A DNA stretch of 64,000 nucleotides, taken from NCBI RefSeq assembly GCF_036669915.1, contig NC_089312.1, positions 19,374,317 to 19,438,316 on the forward strand, given 5' to 3'. Positions 1 through 14,100 of this stretch are shown piece by piece. Each line of letters starts with the position of its first letter. The stretch's first letter is position 1. The position numbers and the translations under genes are program-made. This stretch comes from Pocillopora verrucosa (lineage: Eukaryota; Cnidaria; Anthozoa; Scleractinia; Pocilloporidae). Under the pieces are notes generated by a model. That model was given only the letters and a program-made list of their open reading frames with translations. It made no database searches and was not told the DNA's origin.

Positions 1-1200
1 AGACAGATAGTCAGCCACTGAATCTCACAGTTAAGAGATCAGTAAGTCAGTGAGACAGTCAGCAAGTTGGTCATAATTGAAACCACAAGTTCATTAGCAG
101 GTTGACAAGTCAATCAGTTAGCTAATTGTTTAGTCAATCCTTTTTTACATCAATGTAAATGTATCAGTCAACAAGTTGATTATTTCAGCCAGCAGTTGAT
201 AAGTGAGTGAAAACACCCCAATGAACAATCAGTCAGTAATTTGACAATGGATAGGTTAGTAGAGTGTCAGCCAATCAAGTCAGTCCATCAAGTAGGTCCA
301 TAAAGTCAGCCTATCAAGTCGGTCAATAAAGTCAGTAAATCAATTCAGTCAGTCAGCCAGTTGATCAATCAACAAACTGGGCAATGAGACAGGGTAAAAT
401 GTATCATCATCAAGTTGCTTATTCTAGCCAGCAGTTAATACGTAAGTTAATACACCTAAATATACCAGTCAGTTAATTGGTCTATTGGTAGGTTAGTGAG
501 TCAGACAACAAGCGTGAAGGTAAATCTGAAAGTCAAGAGGTGAGGTTTTGTCAGGTTAGCTCAGTAAGAAAGCTGGACATTCAAGGCAGCATTTGATACA
601 CAAGTTAAAAATTCAGTGTTTTGCAGACAGTAAGTCACTCAATCAACGAGTCTGTCTATCAGCAAGTCAGTCATTCTGTCAGTAAATAAGTCTGTCATTT
701 AGCCAGTCACACAGTCAATAAATCACCATATCAGTAAGGAACTTTGTCATTCAAGCTGGCACCGAATGGATAAGTGGTAACTTGGGCAGCCAGTTTGGAA
801 ATCAATGAGTCCGTCAACCAGTCAGTGAGTAAGTACATCTTAAGTCCAAGTCAGATGGTTAGTAAATCAGTATATCATTAAAAAAGTTGATCATTCAATC
901 TAGCAATTAACAGAAAATTATGATGGATGAGTCATAGAATAATAAGACCAGCAGATAGGCAGTCAATAAGTGAGTCTGTTAGAGTCAATTGATATGTCAC
1001 TAAATATGACACTCACATGGTCAGTTACAGCAGTAGTCAGCATGTCTGTGAGCATGTCTCAGTCAGCTTGGTTGTTCCAACTAATAATTTATGGCTGTTA
1101 TTCAATTGGTCAGACATACAGTTAGATAAACTGTTAGTGACTGAGACAAGCAGCCAGTAAGAGACTGGCAGTCAGATTAATCAGGGTACCACCCAGCAAG
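1..1200. repeat. Degenerate tetranucleotide (GTCA/AGTC-type) tract
   Basis: The words cagtcagt, aagtcagt, tcagtaag and gtcagcca recur at short irregular spacing throughout, as expected for an old and much mutated (AGTC)n-type microsatellite. No open frame of useful length and no splice-bounded exon is visible. The tract begins before the window, so its full length is unknown. Confidence 0.7.
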
Positions 1201-2006
1201 ATAGTCATTCATGCCAGAAATATTTCACTGAAAAATTCAGACTACAAGTTTTGAAGAAAAGGCATTATGTCATGTCTTTCACAATGAAAAAATAATTCAT
1301 AATCTAAAAATCTTTCAGATTCAAAAAAGAAAGAAACAGTAGCAAGACAGACTGCAAATAAGAAGTGAGTTAAGTAGACCAGAACTTGGCCTACATCAAT
1401 TTTTTTTACCTGGTTCACTCACTGGTAATAAGTTGTGAAGCAGAACAGGCACTGTGAAATAGAACCATTTCAACAATTTTGGTCCACTCATCCAGTGTTT
1501 GACGTCTCTGCTGACTCATTATCTTAAAGAAAAGATTATTATACAATAATCACTTCAAAATAGCATAAAAATTTTGAGGTAGAAATTTTCAGTCATGAAC
1601 CTGTTGGTTCGTTAATTAAATAAAGCATCACTTATCATTACTTTGTTACTGTACCTAAAAAACTGATTAAAATGCTGGCATGCATCTGTTATAGAGCAGA
1701 CATGACAGCTTTTAATGTGATGTTAAAAAAATTTATTCAAAGAAATTGTTTTGATCTTTCTTTGTGCTCTCATCAAATATCACACAGTCATTAACTACAG
1801 TGAAGGGGAATAGTGGAGGATATTTACAGAGACAATTAAGGTGGCAAGTTAAACATGTCTCTTTCACCAACACTTGGGTGAATAATTATTTCAATAAAAA
1901 CTTTATACTGCAGTCTAAGATGAATTTAGGTCAAATTAATTTTCTTCTACAAAATAATGTAGTTTGACTGTTTTCTTTTTTTCTTCATAGCAGTAAATTT
2001 CTTAAA

Positions 2007-2205
2007 CCTTTAGCTCCCATGATCTGATGGTTAATTCTCCCCTCTAGCTGCTATGCATTTCCTTGTGAAGTAGCTGGGAGAATTCGGTATTAAATCAAGG
2101 TAACTTTTACCTAATAAGTTTGAGTATTCTCATTACCTACTTGTTCAGTACTGTATGGATGTTACAGGGAGAAATAACATGTTAATCACTTCTGGGAGGT
2201 AAAGG
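2007..2205. repeat. MITE-like element with short inverted ends
   Basis: The left end cctttagctccca (2007-2019) is matched in inverted orientation by tgggaggtaaagg (2193-2205), with 12 of 13 positions agreeing. The interior is non-coding. The form suggests a short non-autonomous DNA element; I cannot name the family. Confidence 0.45.
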
Positions 2206-2858
2206 GTCAACTACAGAAAAACAGAAGCAAGCCTTGTTTCAGATATCATCTGAATCAAAGTCCTGTAACAATTAAGAAACCCCCCAAAAAAGCAGTGATA
2301 CAGCGATAGACTGATAATCCAACCAGTCAACATTTTCATTTAAATGTAGAAAACAGCTGTTGTTATCACTCAGTACCTAAAAGTCTGGCACAAATCATGC
2401 CAGTGTTTCTGTTCACATTTCAAATGACCTATTGTTTTCCATTCAATTTTCATTGGTTGGGTTCATAACCCACAAGAAATCCAAAAGTGGTTTGTAAAAA
2501 TGAAATTTAGCACACAAAGCAATGCTATCATAGACACATACTGTTAACGCATGTGAGCAAATCGTTATTAATGTTTGCTTCTTTTTTGGTTATTACTTGA
2601 AAAGTTTTTGAGGATTCAAAGTTGTATTCAAATATGATGCACACTGACACAAGGTCAGCAATTTTGGTGGCATGTGAAATTTTAGTCAGGAAGTTGCAAG
2701 TTGAAGATACTGAAGACTACTAGCAGATAATAAAAATGAACTACAAGGCGTTATACGAAATTTTGATCGCCACTACAGTCATTTTACCATTAGCCATTTT
2801 GACTTGAGTCTGTTTTTAGCGAAACTGCTGATTGTAAAACTATCGTTTACTATCATCT

Positions 2859-3007
2859 CCCCGTTCAAACGGCAAAAACTATTCGTATATTGTCAAGTCG
2901 AATTTGAACATGCCGAAACTACATGACAGTTGAGATAATCGCTGATAGTGCATGATAGTTTGTGGTAGTTGAAACCATTATCGACTATCAAGACCGTTTG
3001 AACGGGG
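2859..3007. repeat. Short TIR element, about 149 bp
   Basis: A perfect 14-bp inverted pair, ccccgttcaaacgg at 2859-2872 and ccgtttgaacgggg at 2994-3007, bounds a non-coding core in which variants of atagt/actat recur. The structure fits a MITE. Confidence 0.6.
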
Positions 3008-5195
3008 CTTCTGTTCGCCAGACATCGTACGTGGAATAATCGCAAGTAGAATACTCACAAGTAAGATACAGACTTCATTACTGATCAACAGTATACTCAA
3101 ATTCAAACAAAAATAATTCTGCAATCCAGCTCAGTACCTTATTTCATACTGTACTCGATACTATCTCATTAGATTTCCGTACAAAGCATTGGTCCCAAAG
3201 GTTATCTCATGTTTTCACCATTGTTTCCTTAAATCGAAAAGCTGTCTACACAGTGAGTTCATACGGAAATGCTACCCTGCATTGCAATTTTACAATATGC
3301 TAACTGAAGACCATGCACAGATAGCTCTGAAGACCTTTTTTACAGAGGTAATAAGATTTGGACGATAATGAACCTCACCTGCAGTATGAAAACAAACATA
3401 GCGGATAACTTCTTCCTAATTTAATCCGCATAGCCTGTAACCAACGAGAACAAAGCTGGCCAAATTACGAAAACGAAAACACGGCTATCATTCTCCTGAT
3501 GTGATATTTTAGGGTAAAGTTATTTCCAAAGTCGGTACAAACCTGTGGACTACTGGATAACAGGCATGGCTGCCGAGTAAAATATGTTCACCCGCAAAGA
3601 CTAGTGGGAAGTATTGAAACTGACATAGGGGGACTCATAGGGAGGGCGAACACATGGATATCCCCCAATCGAATTGCACGACTGTTCGGGACCTTTTCTG
3701 CTACTCTTCGTAAGTTTTGCAAGTCCTTCATTGGGTTACTAAGTTTTCACTTCCAGAACCCCTTCGTAAAACCTTCGGGATCCTTCAGGCTCTTAAATTT
3801 TACCTCTTTCATAACTTCATCAAACCCCTCCCAGCTTGCGCGATGACGATGACACATACACATTCATTGAAGTCCGTGATATCCTCAGCCCAAGAATTTT
3901 ACCCTAACGAACGGACCTGGGATGAGGTGATCAATAATAGCTGGCAAAGGTCCATAACAGCTTCCAATGATAACCAAGGTCAGTATATACTACACAACTG
4001 AGGAGTGTTGTTCGCGCGCGCTGATTTCTAGTTCGGAAGTGAATAGCAACTTCTATTTACTGACGGGAAGGGGAATAATTGCTAACTTTTGGCACGACTT
4101 GGTGACGACGGACTCCAAGAGTATTGAGTTGTGATTGCCACATTCAGCCAAATCATAGTAAGGTGATCACCGAGAAGGTTCCTCACAGTTTTTTGGGGGG
4201 CCGGTGTGTTGGGAGTCTTTGGAATGGGGTAGGGCTGACTACGGGAAGGACGATGGCTGTTCTTACATTCAGGACAGGAATTTGTCCCCTTAAAAGTTAT
4301 CTAAATGCAAAAAAAAAGTCAACACTTCAATGTTCAACAAGTAGAATACTTCTTTGCTTTGCTTTGGTATATCTACATCAGGTGTCTTCTTAAATAATTT
4401 TTTTGACTATCTTTAGACAGTTGGCAAATGTGCACAGTGAAAACTTGTTTATCCTTTATTTCTCTAAAGACTTAGTTCAGAGGGAAATCTCAAAATGAGA
4501 AATTCTTCAAATAAATAATTATAAATTATACCTCAACGCATTTACACCCAACGAAATCTCGCAATTTCCATTGACATACGAAAATTGAGTAACTTCACAG
4601 GGCATATATTCATTCGCCTGTTCGATTCAAAGTGGACCTTTTCGTGCGAAAAAAGTATTTACCAGAGCTAAGCGGTAAACGTTTTCAAACATAGCTGGGA
4701 AAGTAAGTCCCAAAACATTGCTAAAATAAACTAACTAATGTTCCCGAAATGAACTAGCAAACTAATACCCACAATAACATATCCCTCAGGAACAACGAGG
4801 TATCCCTGCTACATTGAGCAATAGGTTCTTTTCTATCGAGGAAGTCATGCATCGAATCTATCTGCGAGAATTAAATAACCACCAGATGACGGTTGGAGAC
4901 GTTCAAGGCTTGATCGTCCCCTGTCGTGTTCATAACGAATGCAGTCAACGCGGGTGACAAAGGTGCGCAAGGAATGATGGGTACTCTCCTACTGCGCTCG
5001 TTGAGAAGATATCAGAGCACGAGCCAGAGCAGAAAGACTGTGTTACCGATAATAAGTCAAAAAACGTGCGATGCAGTTTAGAATGATTTGTGGCAATAGC
5101 ATCGTCTAAGTGTTGTGTGGCGTTTCCTGATTGGTTGAGGACAACCAAGAAAGTCACCTCTAGACGGTATTTAGGACGAGCACCACATGCGATCT

Positions 5196-8100
5196 CTAAA
5201 CTGTCAACATACTTTGGTAGACAACGGTTCCCAGTGGATCTTGTAGAATATGATCATGAATGTGTATAAATAACGGAATGTATGTTAAAAAGTCCAAGAA
5301 GTCCAAAGAGGCCGTCCTGCCGAGGATTTTCATTGTCTGTTCTTTTTGATCATCTGACAGACCACCAGCCGTTAGTCCTAACATAAGCTCCTCAAGCGAG
5401 ATGGTCTTAGTCGCTTCGTCAACATAGCACAGAAACAACCGCTAAATAGAAAAGTAAAAAATGTCAATAGTGCGGATGTCTGAGGTAGCACACCTTTCAT
5501 TCCACTACTCTCAATTGACTCAGGAAACACCATTCTCATCTAACTACGACACAAGGCAGCATTTCCCAGCTTGCCAACGGGTTATGCGCGTTCGTTTCTA
5601 ATACTGGCCTACGTTTAGCCGTACCCGTACTGTCACGGAACACGATTAGTGTCAGGTTTGCGTAGGCGTTCCCTCGCCTCCGTTTCACCTTGGGGGTAGG
5701 GTGCGGCTACATGTAAACTATTCTAAAACTAAACAAAATCAAAACAACATCCACCAGAAATGCATTCTTGACTTTCAGGTACCTTAACTTTTACGAACTT
5801 CCATGAATCATTTGTGTCATACCTTTGATTTTTGCAATTTGAAATCCAATTCTCTGAAATCCAGCTTCGAAATCAATATTTTTGCAAATTCGCTAAGGGA
5901 CAGAATAAATGCAAACCATGTGAGTACATTCAATTTACTATACAGTAAAGATATGAAAATGAACAAGATTTAGAAAAACAGAATTTGAAAATAATCTCAA
6001 GCTACGTACTCCAACACTGCGACGCGCTGAGAAAATGCAGCAATCACGGAAAACAACTTCATATCCACTCCAGAGTCCAAGCTGCAATCACACAATTCCA
6101 GTACCTAGACAAACGAAAAAACAATGGCCACACCAGTTTCGAATGGAAGAGGAAAGGAAAATCAGCATCAGCTCTAGTTTAAACTGAAAAAATAACTTAC
6201 TCCATCTTTGACAATTCCAATGAATGATTCTCAGTTACGCTAGAAGCGCATTTGAATCAGGAAACTAGCAAGACCATTACAGTGCAAATACCCACAGGAC
6301 TGTAGCTATCGTCCGCTCAACACAGGGTACCCACCCAGTTTGGGGTCCCCTCTATTTAACAAATAGATTCCAAGTTGCCGTGCGTCTGTTCAGTAATAGA
6401 TCACAGATGACGTCAAAATGTGGTAAGAACAAAAAAGTGGCACACGAGACGCAGCCGAGTGTGTCACTGATGATTTAATGATGACGTCATCTACGCGTCT
6501 GTCCTCCAATAGATCATAAGTGAGAACCCATCAGATTGCGTGCATAACTGAGCTTATTATATAAAAATATTTCGTTGGATACAAGATAACTTACTCGGTA
6601 AATATAATTTATATGAGAGTCCGACAGCAGGTTTGAATTGACGCTTTCAAGGGCTTCAAGGAGATCTTCGGGAAATAGAAATCCATCCTTGTCTTCATCA
6701 AACTATAGAAATAAAAGGAAAACATTTCGTGTTAAAATCAACAAGGCTACAAGAGCTTGAAGTTTCAGGAACTACAGCCTTTTGTGAATGTAACAATCCA
6801 AGACATGTCTCCGCAGGTGTGAGACAAATCATCATACTTACGGTTTTAAAAATACGACGGTAGTAATTAGCTTGTCCTTCACTTATGATGCAGTACTTTG
6901 AAAGAAAGTCGTCTGCAAGCAAAATTAGACATAAGGTTAGATGGTCTTCAAAAAGTAAGGCTGCTTCCCTACGTATCTGGACATAAAGTAGAGCTTTGAC
7001 TCATCTCAGTAGAAGGGAAAGTGCCTCTAAATCATTCATTTCACATAACATGAACAACACTTCTTCAAGGCAAGTCCCTTGAGGAAGGCTTGGGGATTGT
7101 TTCTTATCCATTTCAAGTAACTTACCCCTTAACCCACTAGCTCCTGAACCTGATGTTCTATACGGTTTCCCATACGTTAGCTAAGGCTGGAGGGGGGGGG
7201 GGTCCTGGGGTGCCCGTGACCCCCTCTTTGTCAGCCTTTTGTTGTCACATTAAGTATAACACAGCGTGGAGGTTAAGATGACAATCCAGTGAGTACCCTC
7301 TGTTTGACACATTGTGACCCCCCCCCCTCCCCCTTTTGAAAAATCCTGGCTGCGCCCCTAGTTTAGGTGAAGAGAGGCTCTTCATCGCGGCACTGAGAGG
7401 CACTGCATCGTGTCCAAGAATCTAAGACTGTCCTCAATCTGGTCAAGGGTCAGGGATCAAAGAGGGAATCTTTCGATCCGGAATCTAGGCGCTAATCATT
7501 ATAGCCTCTATAAATCCCCCAGAGAACGAAAGAATATTCACTTTCAGAACCAAAAGCACGAGCACTTCTAGAAAACTACCCCGAGACATGTGCAAATTTC
7601 TTTGGCTTTAGATGACTGAAATTTCTGCTCGGAACTGATTTCTGCGATTTTCTGTTTGAGCAACAGAAGAGTAACAAAGAGATAAAATCTAGTGTTTCCA
7701 GATTCTCCACTAACTTTTCGAGCCAAACAGAGGGCAGTTATTGGGTAGACGATATGTAGATTGATATTTCAAGTGAGGAGAGACACATCTACGAAGAAGA
7801 ATAATAAACGTTTCATTCGCATGCAGTGGTTTTCTTTTGACTGAGTATGTTAAATTCTTGCGTTTATTCTGCGGATTTTTTTTTCTTCGAAAACTTTAGC
7901 ATCAAATCCGCACAATTTAGAACCATGCTAGCAGGTATTTCTCACTGTTTTGCGGGGCAAGAGATAGTTTATCACTTGAATGAGAATTTTGTTTTTTTAA
8001 TTTACAATCTGCCAGAATAAAGTAATCTACCCACCTAAATGAGCAGAATCACCGTGACTATCAACGACAGGGCTCTGCACTTGAATCCCTCTCTTAGATT

Positions 8101-11100
8101 TTCCCGTGGCTGCCAGTAATTTCTTTCTCCTGTCCTCCGCCAGCTGTTGACGCATCAGCTCGTTGCGAATACTGTCATCTGTCTGCGCACGTCGCCTGAC
8201 TGGTTTAGCCGGCTCCTGAGAGCTCTCTTTCCTCACTGGAAACATGCTGAGGCTACGTTTAGGAGGTGGCGGCATCTGGGTAACACTCTCTAGGGGTAAA
8301 AGATGGAGAAAAATTGAATTCATAAAAATTACGGAACACATCATTTAAGGCCTAATGAGAAAAACAAACCGAAGGGTACAAATGACATGCGACTACGTAA
8401 ATACCACTCAAAATGATAACTTAAACAGCTTAACTTTCATCTTGAATTTAATTTAATTTTCATCTTGAGCCTTGAAATACCCCTTGGAGTAAGATTTTTC
8501 CGTTACACCCAGTTTCATAACCCCACGAAATTCTAGCTTTTTTGAAACTTCAAGGTCTCATGAATAGCATATTAAAATCAAGATTAACTTAATCGATCAA
8601 TTATTAAAGGTTTATAGAATACATCAAATTAAGTCTGGATGCTTTCTTAAATTGCTCAAATAATACATCCGTTGTAAAATCATACGTGTGTTAAAAATGG
8701 CTGGCAACGCAGACGGTTAAAGATCGACTTGTACCTGGTCTCTTGGGTATTTCAGGGATGATGGGTGAGTTTCTCTTAGGTTCTTCTTCCTCTTCTTCCT
8801 CTTCTTGGGACGAGGCTCCCTCTTCCTCCTCCTCGGTTTCTTCCAACAAAGTAAGACTAGATTCACTACGCCCTTTCACTTCCCTTTCTTTCGCCATCTT
8901 CTTCGTCTTTTTCTTCTTTTTCTTTTTCCTCTTTTCTTCGTTTTCTTCCTGTTTCTCCTGTTTTGGCTTCTTGGATTTTTGTTTGGTTTTAGGCGATTGC
9001 TGAAACAATGAAGTAGTAAAATTGTTGACAAAATCGTGTTGTGGTCCAACAATCGCGGAAACTGCCTAATTGTCAGATTACCTTAACTGGCTGAAGACTG
9101 AAGAAAAAGTTACAATGCGCGGATTCTGAGGTTCAGACCAATAAGCTACACCTCCTTTTCCCTATTGCCTTTTACACGGTAACTGGTACCCTGCACCACA
9201 ACACCCCCTTAATACAACCTCCTTCCTGCACTAACACCGATAACTATTAATTTTTAATTTACCTCATACCTAGACCTAAACTGTAAAAAAGTAAACCAAT
9301 CACAAACGCGTACTCTACATGTTGTGAACAAATCTTGCATTTAGTTAAGGACGCACCTTTTCACCTTGCACAGCAAGGTCCAACGATGAACTCCGGGATA
9401 TTACAGCCACTAGACCAATAGAAAACAGGAAAAAGATATGTTAATTGTACAACATCCAAAAATATGCTCTTCGTTGGCCAAATATGTCGTGAAAGCTGCC
9501 ATTTTTTCTACAGTTTTAGGTCTTTTTAGAGCCAAGAGGAAAACACATATGCGTTCGTGGGAGTCAAGCGAGGGGAAGATAAATTCAAGTATTTATGAGT
9601 CGATAAACCAGTCTTGCCCGTTCGGATAGCCAATCACAACACAAGATTCGTTCATCTTGCCTACTCGCTGAACCAGAGAAGAAAGAGCATACTTTAAAAC
9701 CAAAGTTATATTTGCGATGTTAACCGCAAATTTAACCAAATCTTTTAAGATGTTTTCAAGCGTCACAACTCAACATCGACAGGAGCTTCCTTCAAAAACT
9801 CTTTCTCCATCATATCGGCTGCTTCAATCATTGTTACCGACCCTTAATCGAAATGTTGTTGGTACTTCGTCGGACTAAAGTTTCAAAAAGATACAGACCA
9901 AACGGAACTTACGATAGGGTTCAATAACGCCACTATTGGGTGACTGCGAACGAAAGAGTAGCTTACGATTGATTCCGCCACCTTTCCAGTCTAAGGCAAG
10001 GGAAACTGAGAAGTTTGTGTGTTTCGCAGTATACCTCTGCCGATAATTCCACTGGAAAGCTGAAGTCAGTTTGCATTTGAATCCACAATCATCAAAAGGT
10101 TTTTTTACACAACAATTTCTGTCGCATTGTGAAATGTTACATTAGGCGTGTGGGAAACCATAAGAGCCGGATTACTGAGATTGATGAGTTAAAAATAACA
10201 TCGAAATGAATAGAAAACTAATGAGCGACTGGGATGACCAAGGATGTAGAGCACCGGCATATATTGTGAATTAGAAAGTCAAATAATCCAGACTTCATTT
10301 TCAAGACGCACTTGTCGTGAATTGGCTCATTTCAGATTAGGATAAAGAACGAAAAAAAAAATTACCAAACCAATCAGAGTGACAATAAAACTACTATAAA
10401 CATTTAGTGACTTAATTGCAGTTCCTTTCGATTTCAACTTATTGAAGGTATCAGCATAATTATCCCGGAAGCAATAATATTTAAGGTTTTTCTAAGCAAG
10501 GCAATGCACAAATGAAACGCAAATAGAAAAGCCTTCACTTACACAATCAAGATTCTAAATCTCGTGTCAACCCATGTTGTCAATAAAAACTTGAAACTTA
10601 CCTCTACCTTGAATCTGTGAAGCTGTTTCGACAACAGTATGCGCAGTTTCCTCTTCCCAGGCTTCCTCTTCCACCACCACTTCCTTGTTTTCAGTGTCAC
10701 AAACAAATTCCTCAAGTTCTGGTTGTTCTTCTTCCTCTAAAATAACGTTATGGACGAAGTCTCTCTCTTTTTCTTGCTCTTCTTCAAGTAGCGGAGATGG
10801 TGAGTTTCTCTCCAAGTCAGGCTCTAAAATGAAAACGAAGGTGCCAACGATTGTAAAGCATGTAATGACTTCATAACGATCTTCTAATCTGTTCGTTCAA
10901 TTGTTGTGCTCGCCTTTCTTTTAGACTGGCAAAACAATAATCACTTATCTTTTAGCCAATCACTGTAAAGACGCAATCCTCTCGACTAATCAGCGACACA
11001 GCAATTTGACAAGCAAATTCCTTTCTGCATTAATTTTAATTAATAGTCCATTAGCGAAAATAATTTAAATTTAGATTTCTATTTTATGAAATGTTGGTAT

Positions 11101-14100
11101 ATTTCCTATCAAAAGCACAGTCAAGAAATTGCTGAGCTTGGTTGTTTAATATTCAAAAATAATGCAACGTCTTTGTTCTGGGAATTTATCCTTCCACAGC
11201 AAACAATCTTTTTGTTTTCAAACCACCTTCGCCAGAGCCAAACTACTCGTTTCCTTTGCTATCCGCTCCTGGCACACCAAGAGTGACAACAAATCATGCA
11301 TGACCAGCATAAGCGCTCTTTTTGCATCTCTATGTAACACAATTCTTGCTTCGTTTGCGACACTTCTTCTCTTCTTGGTGCTATCATTACAACTATCTAT
11401 CCTGCTCAGCGCGTGGCGCTTACGAGTAGTCCGAACTCATTTATTAGATAGTTTAATATAAGATTTAAAAAAAAGCCCTTCTCGAGCGCTTTTCCTTGAA
11501 TTCATTTGAAAACCATCCTTCAAACAAGTGATTGCAAGTTACCAATTAGATGATTGAGCCAGGGTTAGCGTGGGACAGTTCTTATTACTAACTGAACATA
11601 TCCTCTTTGTGAATAAACCCATCTGACCAACCGATTCTGACAAATAATACGCGCAACCTCATTGAAAAAAATATATATATAAAAATAAAATTATCATATC
11701 AATGTACCTGTAACTTCTCCGTATACTTCAACTCTCATGGCAATGCTGTTTTTCCAGGACTGTGGTATAAACCGAACAAATCTTGCCTCCACTGGATTTT
11801 TAATGCTGTTAATAACAACTGTGTTGTTGTCTCTGTTTCCTCTGAAAACCTGCAATGAAAAGTTGTCTTTTCTTATTCATACCAGAGGGTATGAAAGTAA
11901 ACCCTACACAACTGATTAAAACTCCGCAATGTAAGTAAATAAAAGATGTAACTAAAATCTCTATAGATAAATAAGTTCGGTCTGACTGAACCCCAAATAA
12001 CTGAGCAAAATCCTATAGTGTAAGTAACTTAAAAATGAATAAAAAAGATAGAGAACCCAGATTTTTGATGACCGTGTCATGTATTAACTCAACCAAGGAT
12101 GATCTGTTACAAGTTTTCTTATTTTGAGGGCCGAATATTTAAGCAAAGTTTAGCCGTTTTTTTTACAAAACCGCGTCCTAAACAATGCTCAATTTAGCTC
12201 AACCTTTTGTCTGAACATCTTTTTATGTAAACGATGTTAAGAGTGCCGAAAGCTAAAAATGTAAGAACATTTATTTAATTAAATCGACCCTCTTTGAGAG
12301 AGAGCGTGAGGCCCACTGATTGCGTAAAACCATGGTCTGGGTTAAAACCCTGTATAAATAACCGGACCTAAAAGTCTGTATATTAACTTCAGCTTCGAAT
12401 ACAAGGCAGCCACTCTTTTGGCCTGTGCCACAAATTCTAAATTTCGTAATAAATGGAGAATTGATGAAACAATATTTCGCATTCTTATCAAAGTCGTTGG
12501 GAGCGGTACATTTAGAATACTGTACACATTCTTGTTTAAATTGTTGGTTTAAATATTTTATACACTGAGCAAAGTAAAACACAAATACGCGATATCAGTA
12601 ACTTCAATGCTTAAACTATGTTACTGTATGTTAGAAGGGTAACGTGATAATACCTGCCATTGTTTAGCAATTTTCTGTTACCATGCTGTTTAATTTTAAT
12701 TAAATCATGACTGTAGGCTGCAATACAAGTGGAAAATGAAACAATGAAACATTTTAAAACCTCATTTTTAATTTTTAAAAATTTTACGCTGCCTCTTCTG
12801 ATTCTCTTTCTTCACTTTAAAGAATTACCGTAATATGCACACTAGTATAAAGTAATCAAAATATAACTAAAAGTTTAATCATCTCTTGTTTAAAAAATAT
12901 AAGTCGTGAAAAACTAAATTTGTTCTACCATTTACTATGAAAAAATATTTAAGATAGTACGCGCGCTCTCATTGATTGATGGCGCGTAGATGTAAGAAAG
13001 CAAACACGGTTGTGATGTCACGCTGTCTGTGTTTATAATTATCTATGCGATATAATTTATAAAACCAATAGAGGATTTTTTCCCCGTGTTTACATAGCCT
13101 GATCTAAACACGACCGGGTTTAGGAGACGCAATATCGGGTTTGCATAAACTTCTCGAATCATCTCAGCTTTCCTCGTGTTTAGATGAGGCTCTATAACCA
13201 AGACCCCTATAGCTTAGTTGTTCTCTCAAATCATGTTCTACACAGAGTGCATTATAACTTAAATCTAATTGAAAAAAACTTCAGGTGAATCTGAGTATTG
13301 CTAATAGAAGACTTCTGAGTATGTCAACTGCACACATAATCGTCAAAAAATAGAAGTTCACGTAATTGTAACAGGGAACTCTCAGGCACAGCCCAGCAGT
13401 TCAATGTAGGTAGGTGGCTCCCACATGGAGAGGACTATAATCAATTATTACCTTCACCACGCCATCCTCTGTGTAGTGTTGCCAAGTTGAGCCATCTGTG
13501 CTGAAGGCGAGAACGTATGACTCCACCCAACATTTATCTTTCTTCTGTGTCTTAACACCGTTAGCTGAGGGACAACCTTGAGTGGCGACCTAAATTACGT
13601 AGAAGAACGTATCCTATTTAAAGGTTCACTGAACTGATATTTTTCTACGAGGTCCTGTATAAATTGTTACCAGAACTGTGTAAAACACGCACAAACCTGA
13701 GAAACGAGCGTCAAAGCTCCAAGGTCCACCTCTAGGTATTGCTTTTTGTCATTGATTTTTGGTTTCCAGGCTCCACTGTTTTTCCCCTGTTTGGTATTAT
13801 TTAGTCGTGCCTGGCTAGGTACATGGTAACGATCCAGTACGGAAGAGGCTCGCATTGCATCATTGGTTATTAAGCCATTGCCAACGCCCAGTGCCACGGG
13901 AATAAACGCCCCCATCAAAGAAGCTAAAAATAAACGTATTAATTAAGAGTGTGGAGAGACAATTAACAAAGCAATGACAAAAACAGTTTCATAAATCAGT
14001 AAAAACAGCATTGCCTAGAGATTTGCAGACCACAACAAAAACGGATGAGTGTGCGCAAGTCAAGTCGAGAGTTGTATAAGGTAGAGAAAATACAGTCAAG

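Larger units (their letters stand above)
1201..5195. other. Non-coding stretch downstream of the discoidin/EF-hand gene
   Basis: No exon with domain content or a consistent splice frame was found here. Short open frames at about 3604-4001 and 4124-4393 show no recognisable motif. Two short inverted-repeat elements (2007-2205 and 2859-3007) lie inside. The part next to 5195 may hold the 3' UTR of the minus-strand gene that stops at 5196. Confidence 0.4.

Noticed and set aside
3604-4001. Possible plus-strand exon with a gtcagt donor near 3980
   Set aside because: No matching acceptor, domain or partner exon was found.
8743-9011. Plus-strand Ser/Phe-rich frames
   Set aside because: Antisense of the Lys/Glu-rich exon 8999-8735 of the discoidin/EF-hand gene.
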